Origin: Bacteroidales bacterium
GTDB taxonomy: Bacteria > Bacteroidota > Bacteroidia > Bacteroidales > UBA7960
Direction: 5' to 3'
Assembly: GCA_003560165.1 (NCBI GenBank)
Contig: PWJC01000092.1
Coordinates: forward strand, 1 to 53,677
DNA length: 53,677 nucleotides
The position numbers and the translations under genes were made by a program. A model generated the notes under the pieces. That model had not been told where the DNA came from. It did not search any database and saw nothing but the letters and a program-made list of their open reading frames with translations. Below are positions 1-8,830 of the stretch, one piece after another. How positions within the stretch are numbered: the first letter of the stretch is position 1; every line of letters begins with the position of its first letter.

Positions 1-104
1 GGAACGAAAGAACGAAGGAACGAATGAACGAAAAAGTTGAAAAGTTGAATAGTTTAAGAGTTGAAAATTAAACATTTAAACTTTTAAACTTTTAAACTTA
101 TTAG
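1..104. repeat. degenerate 8-bp tandem repeat tract
   Basis: Thirteen consecutive 8-base units can be read from base 1. Four are of the GGAACGAA type, four of the AAAGTTGA type, and the rest are of the CTTTTAAA type, grading into one another. Several units are exact copies (AAAGTTGA twice, CTTTTAAA twice, GGAACGAA twice). The tract is A-rich, has no open frame and may continue left of the window. Its function is unknown. Confidence 0.75.
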
Positions 105-198
105 CCTATTTGGGGTTTCCCGGGGTTTAACTGTCGCACGGACTGGGGGTAGAGTTAAACAACATATAAAAATACCGGAATAAAAAAATCAGATACAC
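105..198. other. radC leader, no gene seen
   Basis: This is a non-coding stretch between the octamer repeat and radC. I see no exact TAnnTTTG promoter box and no strong Shine-Dalgarno sequence. The last 40 bases before the ATG are A/T-rich, as is usual for Bacteroidota translation starts. Confidence 0.5.
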
Positions 199-918
199 AT
201 GAACCCTCCTGCTTCTTCTTCCTATCCTTCCGTTTCCCTCAGAGGCATAAAAACCTGGGCCGAGGATGACCGCCCCAGGGAGAAGCTCTTGTCCAAAAGC
301 CGGAAAGCCCTGTCGGACGCAGAGCTGCTTGCCATCGTCATTGGTTCGGGCACGGCTGACTGTTCTGCCGTGGAGCTGTCAAGGACCATTCTGCACAGCG
401 TCTCCAACAACCTTTCGGAACTTGCCAGGCTGGGTGTCGCCGAACTCGTCCGCTTCAAGGGCATTGGCAAGGCCAAGGCCAGCAACATTGTGGCCGTGAT
501 GGAACTGGGCAGGCGGCGGCGGCTTTCGGAGAGCCTGCAAAGGAGCAGCATCACCTCCAGCCGCGATGTATTTGAGATCATGCAACCCCTGCTGGGTGAA
601 CTGGCATTCGAGGAGTTCTGGATCATCGCGCTCAACCGGGGCAACCGCATCATCAGGCCGGTCTGCATCAGCGAAGGCAGTGTGTCGGGTACGGTAGCCG
701 ATCCGAAAAAGATCTTCAAACTGGCCCTGGAGGAAAATGCCTCTGCCCTTATCCTGTGCCATAATCATCCCAGCGGACAGCCTAAACCCAGCCCCAACGA
801 TTCGCACATCACCAAGCAATGCAGAGAGGCCGGGAAAGTTCTCGACCTTCCGGTACTCGACCATGTGATCATTGCCGCAGAAAGCTACTTCAGTTTTGCC
901 GATGAGGGCATGCTTTAG
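199..918 (+). CDS. radC: RadC family JAB-domain protein
   Basis: A 239-residue protein of normal length for the RadC family. Residues about 20-110 look like the N-terminal helix-hairpin-helix segment (FKGIGKAKA at 86-94). Residues about 120-239 form the JAB/MPN metalloprotease-like domain. The zinc motif is complete: H188 and H190 in HNHPSG, and D201 in PSPNDSHIT. The family was named for DNA repair, but its biochemical role is unsettled and deubiquitinase-like chemistry is only inferred from the fold. Here it stands alone after a repeat tract with no mobile-element genes beside it, so it looks like the chromosomal copy and not an integrative-element one. Confidence 0.93.
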   Translation: MNPPASSSYPSVSLRGIKTWAEDDRPREKLLSKSRKALSDAELLAIVIGSGTADCSAVELSRTILHSVSNNLSELARLGVAELVRFKGIGKAKASNIVAVMELGRRRRLSESLQRSSITSSRDVFEIMQPLLGELAFEEFWIIALNRGNRIIRPVCISEGSVSGTVADPKKIFKLALEENASALILCHNHPSGQPKPSPNDSHITKQCREAGKVLDLPVLDHVIIAAESYFSFADEGML

Positions 919-969
919 CTTCAGGGACAAAGGCGGCGGCTTTCGCGGCTTTTGGGATCATCACCCCGC

Positions 970-1015
970 AACTTACAGGAAGAAGCAAATTTCCATTAAC
1001 TTTACTCTGTAAGTT
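970..1015 (+). promoter_or_regulatory. possible promoter inside a 9-bp inverted repeat
   Basis: AACTTACAG at 970-978 and CTGTAAGTT at 1007-1015 are exact inverted copies. Between them lies TAACTTTA at 997-1004, one mismatch from the Bacteroidota -7 box TAnnTTTG and 30 bases before the ATG at 1034. The layout suggests a promoter flanked by operator half-sites. No -33 TTG is evident, so the promoter call is tentative. Confidence 0.4.
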
Positions 1016-1033
1016 TCCCAAAAAACTGCTTCC

Positions 1034-2371
1034 ATGATCCTGGTCTATGCCCCGCAAGCCTCCATGCGGATCGAATACACAGCCGGCCTCCTGCTTGGTG
1101 GCTTGCTGGGTTCCGATTGGAGCCTGACCGCCGAAACGGAAGAGTACCTCAATTTCAAGGGGCCACGGATCAATTACAGCAAGCAGCCCCTGTCAGAGGA
1201 CGAAGTGCATATTGTTGCTCATGGCTTTCTGAATGAACAAGGCATTAAGGAGTTTTTTCCCGGAATGAACCGGAGCAACGACCTACCCCTGCTTTTCCCT
1301 TCGTCCGGGCCTTTGGGCTTCGATCCCTTTTCCGCTTCATTTTACCTGGTCAGCAGGTACGAGGAGTACCTGCCGCATACAAAAGACATCCACGGGCGTT
1401 TCGAGGCCACGGAGTCCTATGCCCATAAAAACAACTTTCTGCAAAGGCCGGTGGTAAACCATTATGCCATCCTCCTGGGCGATCTGCTCCAGGAAAGATT
1501 TCCGGGTTACCGTTATGCGCTGCCTGGCTTTACCTACATCCCTACCTACGATATCGACATTGCGTATGCTTACAGGGGCCGGGGAATTGTCCGTACCCTC
1601 TTCGGGGGCCTTCGCTCGCTTTTCCGGCTTGAGCCTGACGCCATCCGGCAGCGCATCCTTGTGCTGACGGGAAAACAAGACGACCCCTTCGACACCTACG
1701 ATGAGATGATTGGCCTTTACAAACAATACGGGATCAAAGCTTTTTGTTTTGTGCTGTGTGGCGATTACGGGCCCTACGACAAAAACCTGCCGGTTTATTC
1801 GGGGGTATTCTCTTCCCTTGTCAAAAAACTGGCCGATTATGCCAATGTCGGCCTGCATCCCAGTTATGCATCGCACGGCGACCCCCGTATGCTTGCCAGG
1901 GAAGTTGTGCGCCTGGCCGGCATTATTCAGCAGGATGTGCGCTTCAGCCGTCAGCATTACCTGAGGCTTTCACTGCCGCATACTTATCGCCGCCTGATCG
2001 AACTGAACATTACCCACGACTTCAGCATGGGATATGCCAGCCAGCCGGGATTCAGGGCCGGTATCTGCTCTCCCTTCAGGTTTTACGATCTGGAAACCGA
2101 AAGCATAACCCCCCTGACCATCGTCCCTTTCGCCCTGATGGATGGGAGTTTTCGCGATTATCTGAAGATGGATCCATCCGACAGTTTGCCCCTGATCAGT
2201 CATTTGATCGAAGAGGTCGACCGGGTCCAGGGTACTTTTGTAAGCCTCTGGCATAACCACTCCCTGGGAACAGGGTATGGCCAGCAGGGTTGGAAAAACG
2301 TGTATGAACAAATGTTTGCCCTGGCGGCAAGCAAACACAAGATTGACTATGATCCGTTTCCTGACGCATGA
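1034..2371 (+). CDS. polysaccharide deacetylase-like protein (DUF7033 type)
   Basis: A 445-residue protein without a clear signal peptide. The second half resembles the NodB/polysaccharide deacetylase fold: TYDIDIAY at 171-178 supplies the paired aspartates, and GLHPSYAS at 273-280 the metal-binding histidine. The first 160 residues match the N-terminal extension seen in Bacteroidota homologues, known to me as DUF7033. Such enzymes are CE4-like metal-dependent N- or O-deacetylases, but the substrate is not known here. The stop overlaps the next gene, a FemAB/GNAT-like protein, by 23 bases, implying translational coupling and a joint role in modifying an envelope or surface polysaccharide. That role is inference. 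Confidence 0.78.
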   Translation: MILVYAPQASMRIEYTAGLLLGGLLGSDWSLTAETEEYLNFKGPRINYSKQPLSEDEVHIVAHGFLNEQGIKEFFPGMNRSNDLPLLFPSSGPLGFDPFSASFYLVSRYEEYLPHTKDIHGRFEATESYAHKNNFLQRPVVNHYAILLGDLLQERFPGYRYALPGFTYIPTYDIDIAYAYRGRGIVRTLFGGLRSLFRLEPDAIRQRILVLTGKQDDPFDTYDEMIGLYKQYGIKAFCFVLCGDYGPYDKNLPVYSGVFSSLVKKLADYANVGLHPSYASHGDPRMLAREVVRLAGIIQQDVRFSRQHYLRLSLPHTYRRLIELNITHDFSMGYASQPGFRAGICSPFRFYDLETESITPLTIVPFALMDGSFRDYLKMDPSDSLPLISHLIEEVDRVQGTFVSLWHNHSLGTGYGQQGWKNVYEQMFALAASKHKIDYDPFPDA

Positions 2372-3308
2372 CCAAATCGATTTCGACAGATGGGACCGCT
2401 GCATTGACGAGGCCGTTAACGGCATCTTTTATGGCTATTCATGGTTCCTCGACATGTGCACAGCCAACTGGGCTGCCCTGGTCGAAGATGACTACAGCGC
2501 CGTGATGCCCTTGCCCATCAGGAAAAAAGCCGGCATCAGTTATGCCTATCAGCCGTTCTTTATCCAGCAGTTGGGGGTATTCAGCACCTCCAGCCTGACA
2601 GCCGAAGTGACCCTGCGTTTCCTGGAGGCCATTCCGCCAGACATCGGGCTGGTCGACGTGAACCTGAACACCTTCAACCCCCTGCCTGCAAATTACCCGG
2701 CCATCGGGAGCAGGGGGGTGACTTATGAGCTTGATCTGATCCTGCCTTACGGACAACTGCTGCAAAACTATTCGAAGAATACCCGGCGGAATATTAAAAA
2801 GGCCCGTGAACAAAAGGTATTTGTTACTTCGCACGGAAGGCCGGAGGACATCATCCACGCCTTCCGCCAAAACAGGGGGCTGAAAGGCGTCCCCTTCTCC
2901 GAAAAGGATTACCTGGTACTTAAACACCTGATATATGCCGGAATGCACAAAGGCATGGCCTCATTGAAATGTGCCTATTCGCAAACCAATGATTTTTGTG
3001 GGGGGATCGTTTTTTTTAAAAGCCATCAAAAGTCCGTCTGGCTCTTCTCAGGCACCACGCCCCAGGCCAGGGAGAACGGGGCAATGAGTTTGCTGGTGGA
3101 TGAATTTATCAGGGAGCATGCGGGCAAAGAACTGGTCCTTGACTTTGAAGGTTCGTCCGATCCGAAACTTGCACGCTTTTATCGTGGTTTTGGATCGCAA
3201 GAATGTGTATTTTTACAAATCAAAATGAACCGCCTGCCCTGGTTGCTCAAACCCCTGGTCAACAGCTTCCTTTGGCTGAGGCGCACCGGGAGGACAGCCT
3301 TTGGGTAA
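2349..3308 (+). CDS. FemAB/GNAT-like acyltransferase
   Basis: A 319-residue protein. I chose the ATG at 2349 (MIRFLTHDQI) over an upstream in-frame ATG at 2277 because the extra 24 residues only read through the end of the preceding gene. YSKNTRRNIKKAREQ in the middle, followed by a C-terminal acetyltransferase-like half (GAMSLLVDEFIREH and LDFEGSSDPKLARFYRGFG), is characteristic of the GNAT_acetyltransf_6/FemAB-like fold. Relatives transfer aminoacyl or acyl groups to cell-wall or surface-polysaccharide sugars. The overlap with the deacetylase gene suggests a deacetylate-then-acylate pair on one glycan. The donor and acceptor cannot be read from the sequence. Confidence 0.75.
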   Translation: MIRFLTHDQIDFDRWDRCIDEAVNGIFYGYSWFLDMCTANWAALVEDDYSAVMPLPIRKKAGISYAYQPFFIQQLGVFSTSSLTAEVTLRFLEAIPPDIGLVDVNLNTFNPLPANYPAIGSRGVTYELDLILPYGQLLQNYSKNTRRNIKKAREQKVFVTSHGRPEDIIHAFRQNRGLKGVPFSEKDYLVLKHLIYAGMHKGMASLKCAYSQTNDFCGGIVFFKSHQKSVWLFSGTTPQARENGAMSLLVDEFIREHAGKELVLDFEGSSDPKLARFYRGFGSQECVFLQIKMNRLPWLLKPLVNSFLWLRRTGRTAFG

Positions 3309-3335
3309 AGCGGTGTCATGTAAAACCGAGAAACG

Positions 3336-3986
3336 ATGATACATATTCTGGGCAACCGATCTTCACTGCTTAACCAATACATTTCCGAATTGCGCGATGC
3401 CGGCATTCAGAAAGACAGCCTTCGTTTTCGCCGCAATATGGAGAGGCTGGGTGAAATATTTGCCTATGAGATCAGCAAAACCCTTCGCTGGGAAAAGCGG
3501 GAGGTGGTCACCAGCCTGGGCGTGGCCTCCTGTGAGGTGCTGGAGAACCAGCCGGTGATCGCCACCATCCTTCGGGCCGGACTGCCCATGCACCAGGGTT
3601 TGCTCAACGCCTTTGACAGGGCCGAGAACGCCTTTATCTCAGCCTATAGAAAGCACCGCAAGAATGGGCGGTTCGACATACAGGTCGAATACGTTTCCAG
3701 CCCCGGCCTCGACGGGAAGGTGCTGATCATCAGCGATCCAATGCTGGCTACGGGTTCTTCCATGATATTGAGTTACAAAGAACTGATCCAAAAAGGGATT
3801 CCTTCGCATACGCACGTGGTTTCCATACTGGCAAGCAACCAGGGGGTGGACTACGTAAAAAAAAATATGCCGACCAGCAATTATACCATGTGGCTGGGAG
3901 CCGTTGATGACGAACTCACGGCAAAGGCTTATATTGTCCCGGGGCTTGGAGACGCAGGCGATCTTGCCTATGGCAGCAAACTGTAA
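3336..3986 (+). CDS. upp: uracil phosphoribosyltransferase
   Basis: A 216-residue cytosolic enzyme that salvages uracil: uracil + PRPP gives UMP + diphosphate. The PRPP loop is visible as VLIISDPMLATGSSM, and the uracil-binding C-terminus as VPGLGDAGDLAYG, both diagnostic. LRAGLPMHQGLLNAF is the conserved substrate-channel segment. It starts 27 bases after the FemAB-like gene and ends 18 bases before the ABC permease, so it is probably transcribed with them although the functions are unrelated. The length is normal and all key motifs are intact. Confidence 0.93.
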   Translation: MIHILGNRSSLLNQYISELRDAGIQKDSLRFRRNMERLGEIFAYEISKTLRWEKREVVTSLGVASCEVLENQPVIATILRAGLPMHQGLLNAFDRAENAFISAYRKHRKNGRFDIQVEYVSSPGLDGKVLIISDPMLATGSSMILSYKELIQKGIPSHTHVVSILASNQGVDYVKKNMPTSNYTMWLGAVDDELTAKAYIVPGLGDAGDLAYGSKL

Positions 3987-4004
3987 CCCCAAAACCTCGC
4001 GAAT

Positions 4005-5255
4005 ATGAAGCGGATGTCTGCCGTATTTTTCGAGAACATCAGGGTGGCCCTGGAGTCGGTCAGGAACCACTTGTTGCGTGCTTCCCTGACGGTACTGATC
4101 ATTGCCTTTGGCATCATGGCCCTGGTGGGCATACTCACCGCCATTGATTCGATCAAACTTTCGGTGACGGAGAATTTTGCCCGGCTCGGGGCCAACAGTT
4201 TCTCTGTGCGAAACCGGGAAATGCGGGTTCAGATTGGGGGTGGGGGCGGACAGTCGCAGGTTTTCAGACGGATTACCTACGAGGAGGCCATCAGTTTCAG
4301 GGAGCGTTTCCAGTTTCCGGCCTACGTATCCCTCTCGGTCCATGGCAGCGGCTCTGCCACGGCCAGATATCGTTCGCGTGAAACGAACCCCAATGTAACG
4401 GTCAGAGGGAGCGATGAGAACTACCTGGTGACTTCCGGTTCGGAACTGGCCATGGGCAGGAATTTTTCCAGCGCCGAACTGCAATATGGAGCCAATGTGG
4501 TTTTGCTGGGCCATGAGGTGAGTAATAACCTCTTTCCGGGCAGCGAAGAGCCCGTCGGTGCTTTTGTCAGCATCGGGAACAGACGTTATCAGGTCATCGG
4601 GGTGATGGCCCGGCAGGGATCGGGTTTAGGGTTTTCCGAAGACCTTCATTGCATCATCCCGTACCAGACCCTGCGTCAGAATTTCTCGCGTCCGAACATG
4701 AACTACACCATCAACGTGAGCACCTTTGATGTGGAAAGCCTCGACATGGCCATTGATGAGGCCACTGGGCTGTTCCGCATCATCAGGGGCGACAGGTTCG
4801 GCGACCCAAGCTCTTTTGATATGGCCAAAAGCGATAACATTGCCCAGGCCCTGCTCGAAAATATCCGTTTTGTAACCCTGGCTGCCACCATCATCGGACT
4901 GATCACCCTGGCGGGTGCGGCTATCGGGCTGATGAACATCATGCTGGTGTCTGTAACCGAGCGTACACAGGAAATTGGGATCCGCAAAGCCCTGGGCGCC
5001 ACCCGGACCATGATCAGGCAACAATTCCTGTCCGAAGCCATCCTCATTTGTCAGATCGGTGGGGTGGTGGGGATCATACTGGGCATTCTTGCCGGCAACG
5101 GGATCTCCGTACTGGTGGGCAGCCAGTTCATTGTTCCCTGGCTATGGGTGATCTCGGGGGTTGTCCTTTGCGTTGGTGTCGGTCTGATTGCGGGGTATTA
5201 CCCGGCGGCCAAGGCCTCCCGGCTCGATCCCATCGAGTCGCTCAGGTACGAATAA
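4005..5255 (+). CDS. MacB/FtsX-type ABC transporter permease
   Basis: A 416-residue inner-membrane protein with the MacB layout. One transmembrane helix lies near residues 22-45, then a large periplasmic MacB_PCD domain (about 50-280), then three helices near 290-315, 345-370 and 380-405. The cytoplasmic coupling segment [16 protein letters not shown] and the C-terminal [19 protein letters not shown] are the family signatures. Such permeases usually work with a LolD/MacB ATPase in lipoprotein or peptide export or mechanotransmission. No ATPase is adjacent here, so the partner must be encoded elsewhere. Confidence 0.88.
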   Translation: MKRMSAVFFENIRVALESVRNHLLRASLTVLIIAFGIMALVGILTAIDSIKLSVTENFARLGANSFSVRNREMRVQIGGGGGQSQVFRRITYEEAISFRERFQFPAYVSLSVHGSGSATARYRSRETNPNVTVRGSDENYLVTSGSELAMGRNFSSAELQYGANVVLLGHEVSNNLFPGSEEPVGAFVSIGNRRYQVIGVMARQGSGLGFSEDLHCIIPYQTLRQNFSRPNMNYTINVSTFDVESLDMAIDEATGLFRIIRGDRFGDPSSFDMAKSDNIAQALLENIRFVTLAATIIGLITLAGAAIGLMNIMLVSVTERTQEIGIRKALGATRTMIRQQFLSEAILICQIGGVVGIILGILAGNGISVLVGSQFIVPWLWVISGVVLCVGVGLIAGYYPAAKASRLDPIESLRYE

Positions 5256-5305
5256 AGCCTGGTTTTGCCACCCGGCATTTGTCGAAGCATCAATACCTGT
5301 TTAAC

Positions 5306-6727
5306 ATGGAAAAACTGACCAAGATCGTAGCCACCATATCCGACCTGAACTGCTCGGTCGGATTCATTCGGAGTTTGCATGAAGCAGGGATGGATGTGGT
5401 GCGCATCAACACGGCACATCAGCAGCCCGAACAGACCATGGATATTGTGAAGAATGTGAGGGAGGTATCGCATAAGATCCCTTTCATGATCGATACCAAG
5501 GGCCCTGAAATACGCACCAACAATTCGGAGCAGGGAATAAGCCTGGAAGAGGGGGAGACGATCCGGCTCCAGGGTCATGCCACAAAACAAAGCAACAAAG
5601 ATTGTATCTATGTCGACTATCCGGAGATTGTGCAAGTGCTTTCCAGGGGTAGCAACATCATGATCGACGACGGAGACATCGAACTTGCCGTAATCGAAAA
5701 ACACCCCGGGTACGTCATTTGCCGGGTGCAAAACAGCGGGATGGTCAGGTCGCGCAAGAGCGTCAACCTGCCCGGCATCGAGATCCCGCTGCCTGCGCTC
5801 AACGAAAAGGACAAGGAGTATATCCGCTTTGCCATGGATCACGACATGGACTATATTGCCCACTCCTTTGTCAGGAACAAGAAAGATGTGCTGGCCATCC
5901 AGGAAATGCTCGATCAGAGGGGAAGCCAGGTGAAGATCATTGCCAAGATTGAGAACCAGCAGGGGGTGGACCATATTGACGAGATCCTTGATCATGTATC
6001 CGGCATCATGATCGCCCGGGGCGACCTGGCCATAGAGGTACCCGCAGAGCGCATTCCCGGCCTCCAGGCCGAAATGGTGAAAAAGTGCATCCGGCGCAAA
6101 AAAGCGGTGATCATTGCCACTCAGATGCTGCATACCATGATCGACAATCCCAGACCCACCCGTGCCGAGGTCAGTGATATTGCCAATGCCGTGTTTTCGG
6201 GTACCGATGCAGTCATGCTCAGCGGAGAGACTGCCTTTGGGAAATACCCCCTGGAGTCGGTCAAAATCATGACCAAAACGGTTAGGGAAGCTGAAAAGAG
6301 CAAAACTTTCACCGTCGACAGCGAGGTCATGCCCCACGACAACCAGATCTCTGTATTCTTGTCGAAGGCGGCAGTGCGTTCTATCCAGAAACTAAACACC
6401 CGGGCCATCATCACCGATACCGACACCGGGAAGACCGCACGTTACCTGGCCGCGTTCAGGGGGCGTACTCCCATCTATGCCCAATGCTACGACCAGCGCG
6501 TGATGCGCGAGCTGGCGCTGAATTACGGTGTGGTGGCCGACCACATGGATGTGGAACTCTCGAAGAAGGATTTTATCAAGCACACCCTTACACGACTGAT
6601 AGAGAAAGGCGAAATACATGACTCAGATCTCATCGTGGTCCTTGCTGGCAATTTCGGGAAAAAGGCAGGCCCTTCCTTTGTGGAGATCAGCACGGCCAGC
6701 AACATGATCCAGGATCAGAAAGACTAG
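5306..6727 (+). CDS. pyk: pyruvate kinase
   Basis: A 473-residue glycolytic enzyme converting phosphoenolpyruvate + ADP to pyruvate + ATP. The ATG at 5306 (MEKLTKIVATISD) is chosen. The frame is open further upstream, but that part lies inside the ABC permease gene. Visible motifs are MIDTKGPEIRT, the catalytic-lysine segment IIAKIENQQGVDHIDEI, the metal site IMIARGDLAIEVP and the signature ATQMLHTMIDNPRPTRAEV followed by GTDAVMLSGETAFGKYP. The C-terminal domain is present. It converges on gldD: the two genes share the four bases CTAG (6724-6727), which provide both stop codons. Confidence 0.95.
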   Translation: MEKLTKIVATISDLNCSVGFIRSLHEAGMDVVRINTAHQQPEQTMDIVKNVREVSHKIPFMIDTKGPEIRTNNSEQGISLEEGETIRLQGHATKQSNKDCIYVDYPEIVQVLSRGSNIMIDDGDIELAVIEKHPGYVICRVQNSGMVRSRKSVNLPGIEIPLPALNEKDKEYIRFAMDHDMDYIAHSFVRNKKDVLAIQEMLDQRGSQVKIIAKIENQQGVDHIDEILDHVSGIMIARGDLAIEVPAERIPGLQAEMVKKCIRRKKAVIIATQMLHTMIDNPRPTRAEVSDIANAVFSGTDAVMLSGETAFGKYPLESVKIMTKTVREAEKSKTFTVDSEVMPHDNQISVFLSKAAVRSIQKLNTRAIITDTDTGKTARYLAAFRGRTPIYAQCYDQRVMRELALNYGVVADHMDVELSKKDFIKHTLTRLIEKGEIHDSDLIVVLAGNFGKKAGPSFVEISTASNMIQDQKD

Positions 6728-7311
6728 ATGGCGGAGGCATCCCATTCGAGGGTAGAGAGCAGGTGGCGGATGTCCCGTTCCAGGAAACCGATCACCGGCG
6801 CCAGGGAGTCGTTGTTGGGCGGAACGTGAAAATACAGGGCCCCCCGCAGAAAATGATCCGTGCTGTCGGTGGCGTAGAACTGCAGCGCGGAGGCTGCCTC
6901 CCTTCCCATGATCCTGAAAATCATCCCGTATACGTTGTTCTCGCTGTGGACGATGGTTTCTTCGTAGATGGCCGTGGCCTTTGGGATATGCCTGTGCACA
7001 AAGGTGCGGGCATCTTCAAGGTACTTCTCCAGGTCTTCCCTGCTGCCAATTGTTTTGTAGCTGAGATGAATCACCCCGTCAAAATCCGGGAAGAGGATAT
7101 CGGCCCAGAAAGCTTCGGCCGTTTCCCTCTCATCGGGCGAAAATACCGAATAAACAGGGTATTGGAAGCTGTAGGGATAGAGGGTGTCGAAGTCCACGTA
7201 GGCTTTTTCGGGTAAGGCAATGCGGAAATACCCCCTGGGCCTTGGCGTGTCGGTTTGCTGGCAGGAAATTACCAGCATGATCAGCCCTGCAAGAAAAAAT
7301 ACTTTTTTCAT
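6724..7311 (-). CDS. gldD: gliding-motility lipoprotein GldD
   Basis: A 195-residue lipoprotein. A signal peptide runs through the lipobox MLVISC, with the lipidated cysteine about residue 17, followed by the GldD hallmark RPRGYFRIALPEKAY. GldD belongs to the set of Bacteroidota proteins required for gliding in Flavobacterium. It is also kept in non-gliding relatives with type IX secretion, and its exact activity is unknown. It lies 3 bases downstream of gldE on the same strand, the conserved gldE-gldD order, so co-transcription from the gldE promoter is expected. Confidence 0.9.
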   Translation of the reverse strand: MKKVFFLAGLIMLVISCQQTDTPRPRGYFRIALPEKAYVDFDTLYPYSFQYPVYSVFSPDERETAEAFWADILFPDFDGVIHLSYKTIGSREDLEKYLEDARTFVHRHIPKATAIYEETIVHSENNVYGMIFRIMGREAASALQFYATDSTDHFLRGALYFHVPPNNDSLAPVIGFLERDIRHLLSTLEWDASAI

Positions 7312-7314
7312 GAA

Positions 7315-8643
7315 TTACTCCCTTACGATTACCTTGATCCGTTTGATGCGGCGTTTGTCAACGTTTTCGACCTCAAATTCGAAATGCCTGTAACGGATCT
7401 TCTCCCCTTTCCGGGGCAGGTCCTGCTTCATTTCGAGGAGGAGCCCGGCAATTGTGTCGGCTTCCCCCCTTACGTCGTTGAACAGGTCGTCGGGGGAGGA
7501 GGTTATTTTGCAAAAATCCTTCAGCAGGGTTTTCCCTTCAAATACATAGGTGGTGGCATCCAGTTTCGAATAGATGGCTTCCTCCACGTCGAACTCATCG
7601 TTGATCTCACCCACGATCTCTTCCAGGATGTCTTCGAGGGTGACCAAGCCGGCCATTCCCCCGTATTCGTCAACCACCAGGGCCATGTGGATCTTCTTTT
7701 CCTGGAATTCCTTGAGCAGGTCGCTGATCCGCTTGCTTTCGGGAACGAAAAAACCCTGTCGCAGCAAGCCCTGCCAACGGAAATCATCCCCTTTTTCGAG
7801 ATGGGGTAACAGGTCTTTGATATACAGTATGCCTTCAACATTGTCGAAGCTGTCGCGGTAAACCGGTATGCGACTGTACCCGGCTTCGCGGATCAGATTG
7901 ATCAGCTTGCTGAAGCCGGTGTCGTATTCAACGGCTACCACATCTACCCTGGCCTTCATCACCTCCCTTACGTAGGTGTTCCCGAACCTGACGATTCCCC
8001 TGAGCAGGTTCCTGTTTTCTTCGGTGGTGGTTTTGTCGGTGGTAATCTCCAATGCATGCGACAGGTCGTTCATGCTCAGGTTGGGGCGTTTTTTCGCCAT
8101 CCGTTTGTCGATAATGCGGGTGGTTTTCACCAAAAGGGTGCTCAGCGGATAAAACAATTTCCGCAACCCAAGCAGGGGCGGGGTCATGATGGTGGCAAAA
8201 CGCAGGGGGTAGCGCGAGGCGTAAACCTTGGGCAATACTTCGGCAAACAACAGGATCAGGAAGGTGATCAGAATAACCTGCAGGACGAATTCCAGAACGG
8301 GATGCATCTGCAGTTCGAAAAATGCCCGGAATACAATGGTCGACAGGATGATGATGGCGATGTTAATGGTATTGTTGGCGATCAGTATGGTAGCCAGGAG
8401 GCGGTTGGGTTTCTCCAGCAGGGAGAGTAATTTGCGGCCGCTGGTCTTTTTTTGTTTCCTGATCTGGTCCAGATGGTGGTGATTCAGCGAAAAAAAAGCG
8501 ATCTCAGAACCGGACACCATGGCGGAGAAAAACAGCAGCAGCAGTACCGCGCCCAATCCCAGCAAGGCATCAAAGGCGATTTGATTCAGAAGGATGTGCA
8601 TCGGCAGCGTCAGGCCTGAATAATGACTGGGTAAGTCTTCCAA
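7315..8643 (-). CDS. gldE: gliding-motility protein GldE, CNNM/CorC-type membrane protein
   Basis: A 442-residue membrane protein. An N-terminal CNNM (DUF21) transmembrane domain covers about residues 10-190 (FFSAMVSGSEIAFFSLN is typical). A CBS pair follows (about 205-330, with AGYSRIPVYRDSFDNVEGILYIKD) and then a CorC_HlyC C-terminal domain (about 340-440). The family includes magnesium/cobalt efflux proteins. GldE is the Bacteroidota member that supports GldD. The frame begins with TTG at 8643. An in-frame ATG at 8601 (MHILLNQ) is the alternative, but the longer form matches the usual GldE length. A consensus promoter box sits at 8670-8677. Confidence 0.9.
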   Translation of the reverse strand: MEDLPSHYSGLTLPMHILLNQIAFDALLGLGAVLLLLFFSAMVSGSEIAFFSLNHHHLDQIRKQKKTSGRKLLSLLEKPNRLLATILIANNTINIAIIILSTIVFRAFFELQMHPVLEFVLQVILITFLILLFAEVLPKVYASRYPLRFATIMTPPLLGLRKLFYPLSTLLVKTTRIIDKRMAKKRPNLSMNDLSHALEITTDKTTTEENRNLLRGIVRFGNTYVREVMKARVDVVAVEYDTGFSKLINLIREAGYSRIPVYRDSFDNVEGILYIKDLLPHLEKGDDFRWQGLLRQGFFVPESKRISDLLKEFQEKKIHMALVVDEYGGMAGLVTLEDILEEIVGEINDEFDVEEAIYSKLDATTYVFEGKTLLKDFCKITSSPDDLFNDVRGEADTIAGLLLEMKQDLPRKGEKIRYRHFEFEVENVDKRRIKRIKVIVRE

Positions 8644-8669
8644 GATGCCCTGTTGTTCTTTGATTTATA

Positions 8670-8677
8670 CAAAATTA
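8670..8677 (-). promoter_or_regulatory. promoter -7 box for gldE-gldD
   Basis: On the minus strand this reads TAATTTTG, an exact match to the Bacteroidota -7 consensus TAnnTTTG. A TTG lies 22 bases upstream, at an acceptable distance for the -33 element. It is 26 bases before the gldE TTG start. The rest of 8644-8830 holds no gene that I can see. Confidence 0.6.
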
Positions 8678-8830
8678 ATACATTTTAACTACCGAGCGGC
8701 AATTTTATTTGCCCGTTGTACCCGCCCTGTTCTCCGGCAAAGGCGTTGGCCTTACAGGGTGCGGCAGGCAGGCTTGCATGCCGTTGATGCGGGAGGGCCT
8801 CAGTATCTGTTTTGGGTTGAACGATGCTGT

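Noticed and set aside
199-918. radC as a marker of an integrative element
   Set aside because: RadC-like genes are common on mobile elements, but no integrase, transposase, relaxase or attachment-site repeat is near, and the neighbours are ordinary chromosomal genes.
5198-6337. A 379-codon open frame antisense to pyk, and similar long antisense frames opposite the RND pump, the ABC-F ATPase and aspS
   Set aside because: They lack recognisable motifs and are His- and Gln-rich in the way reverse complements of G/C-ending codons are. They lie wholly opposite genes with complete family signatures.
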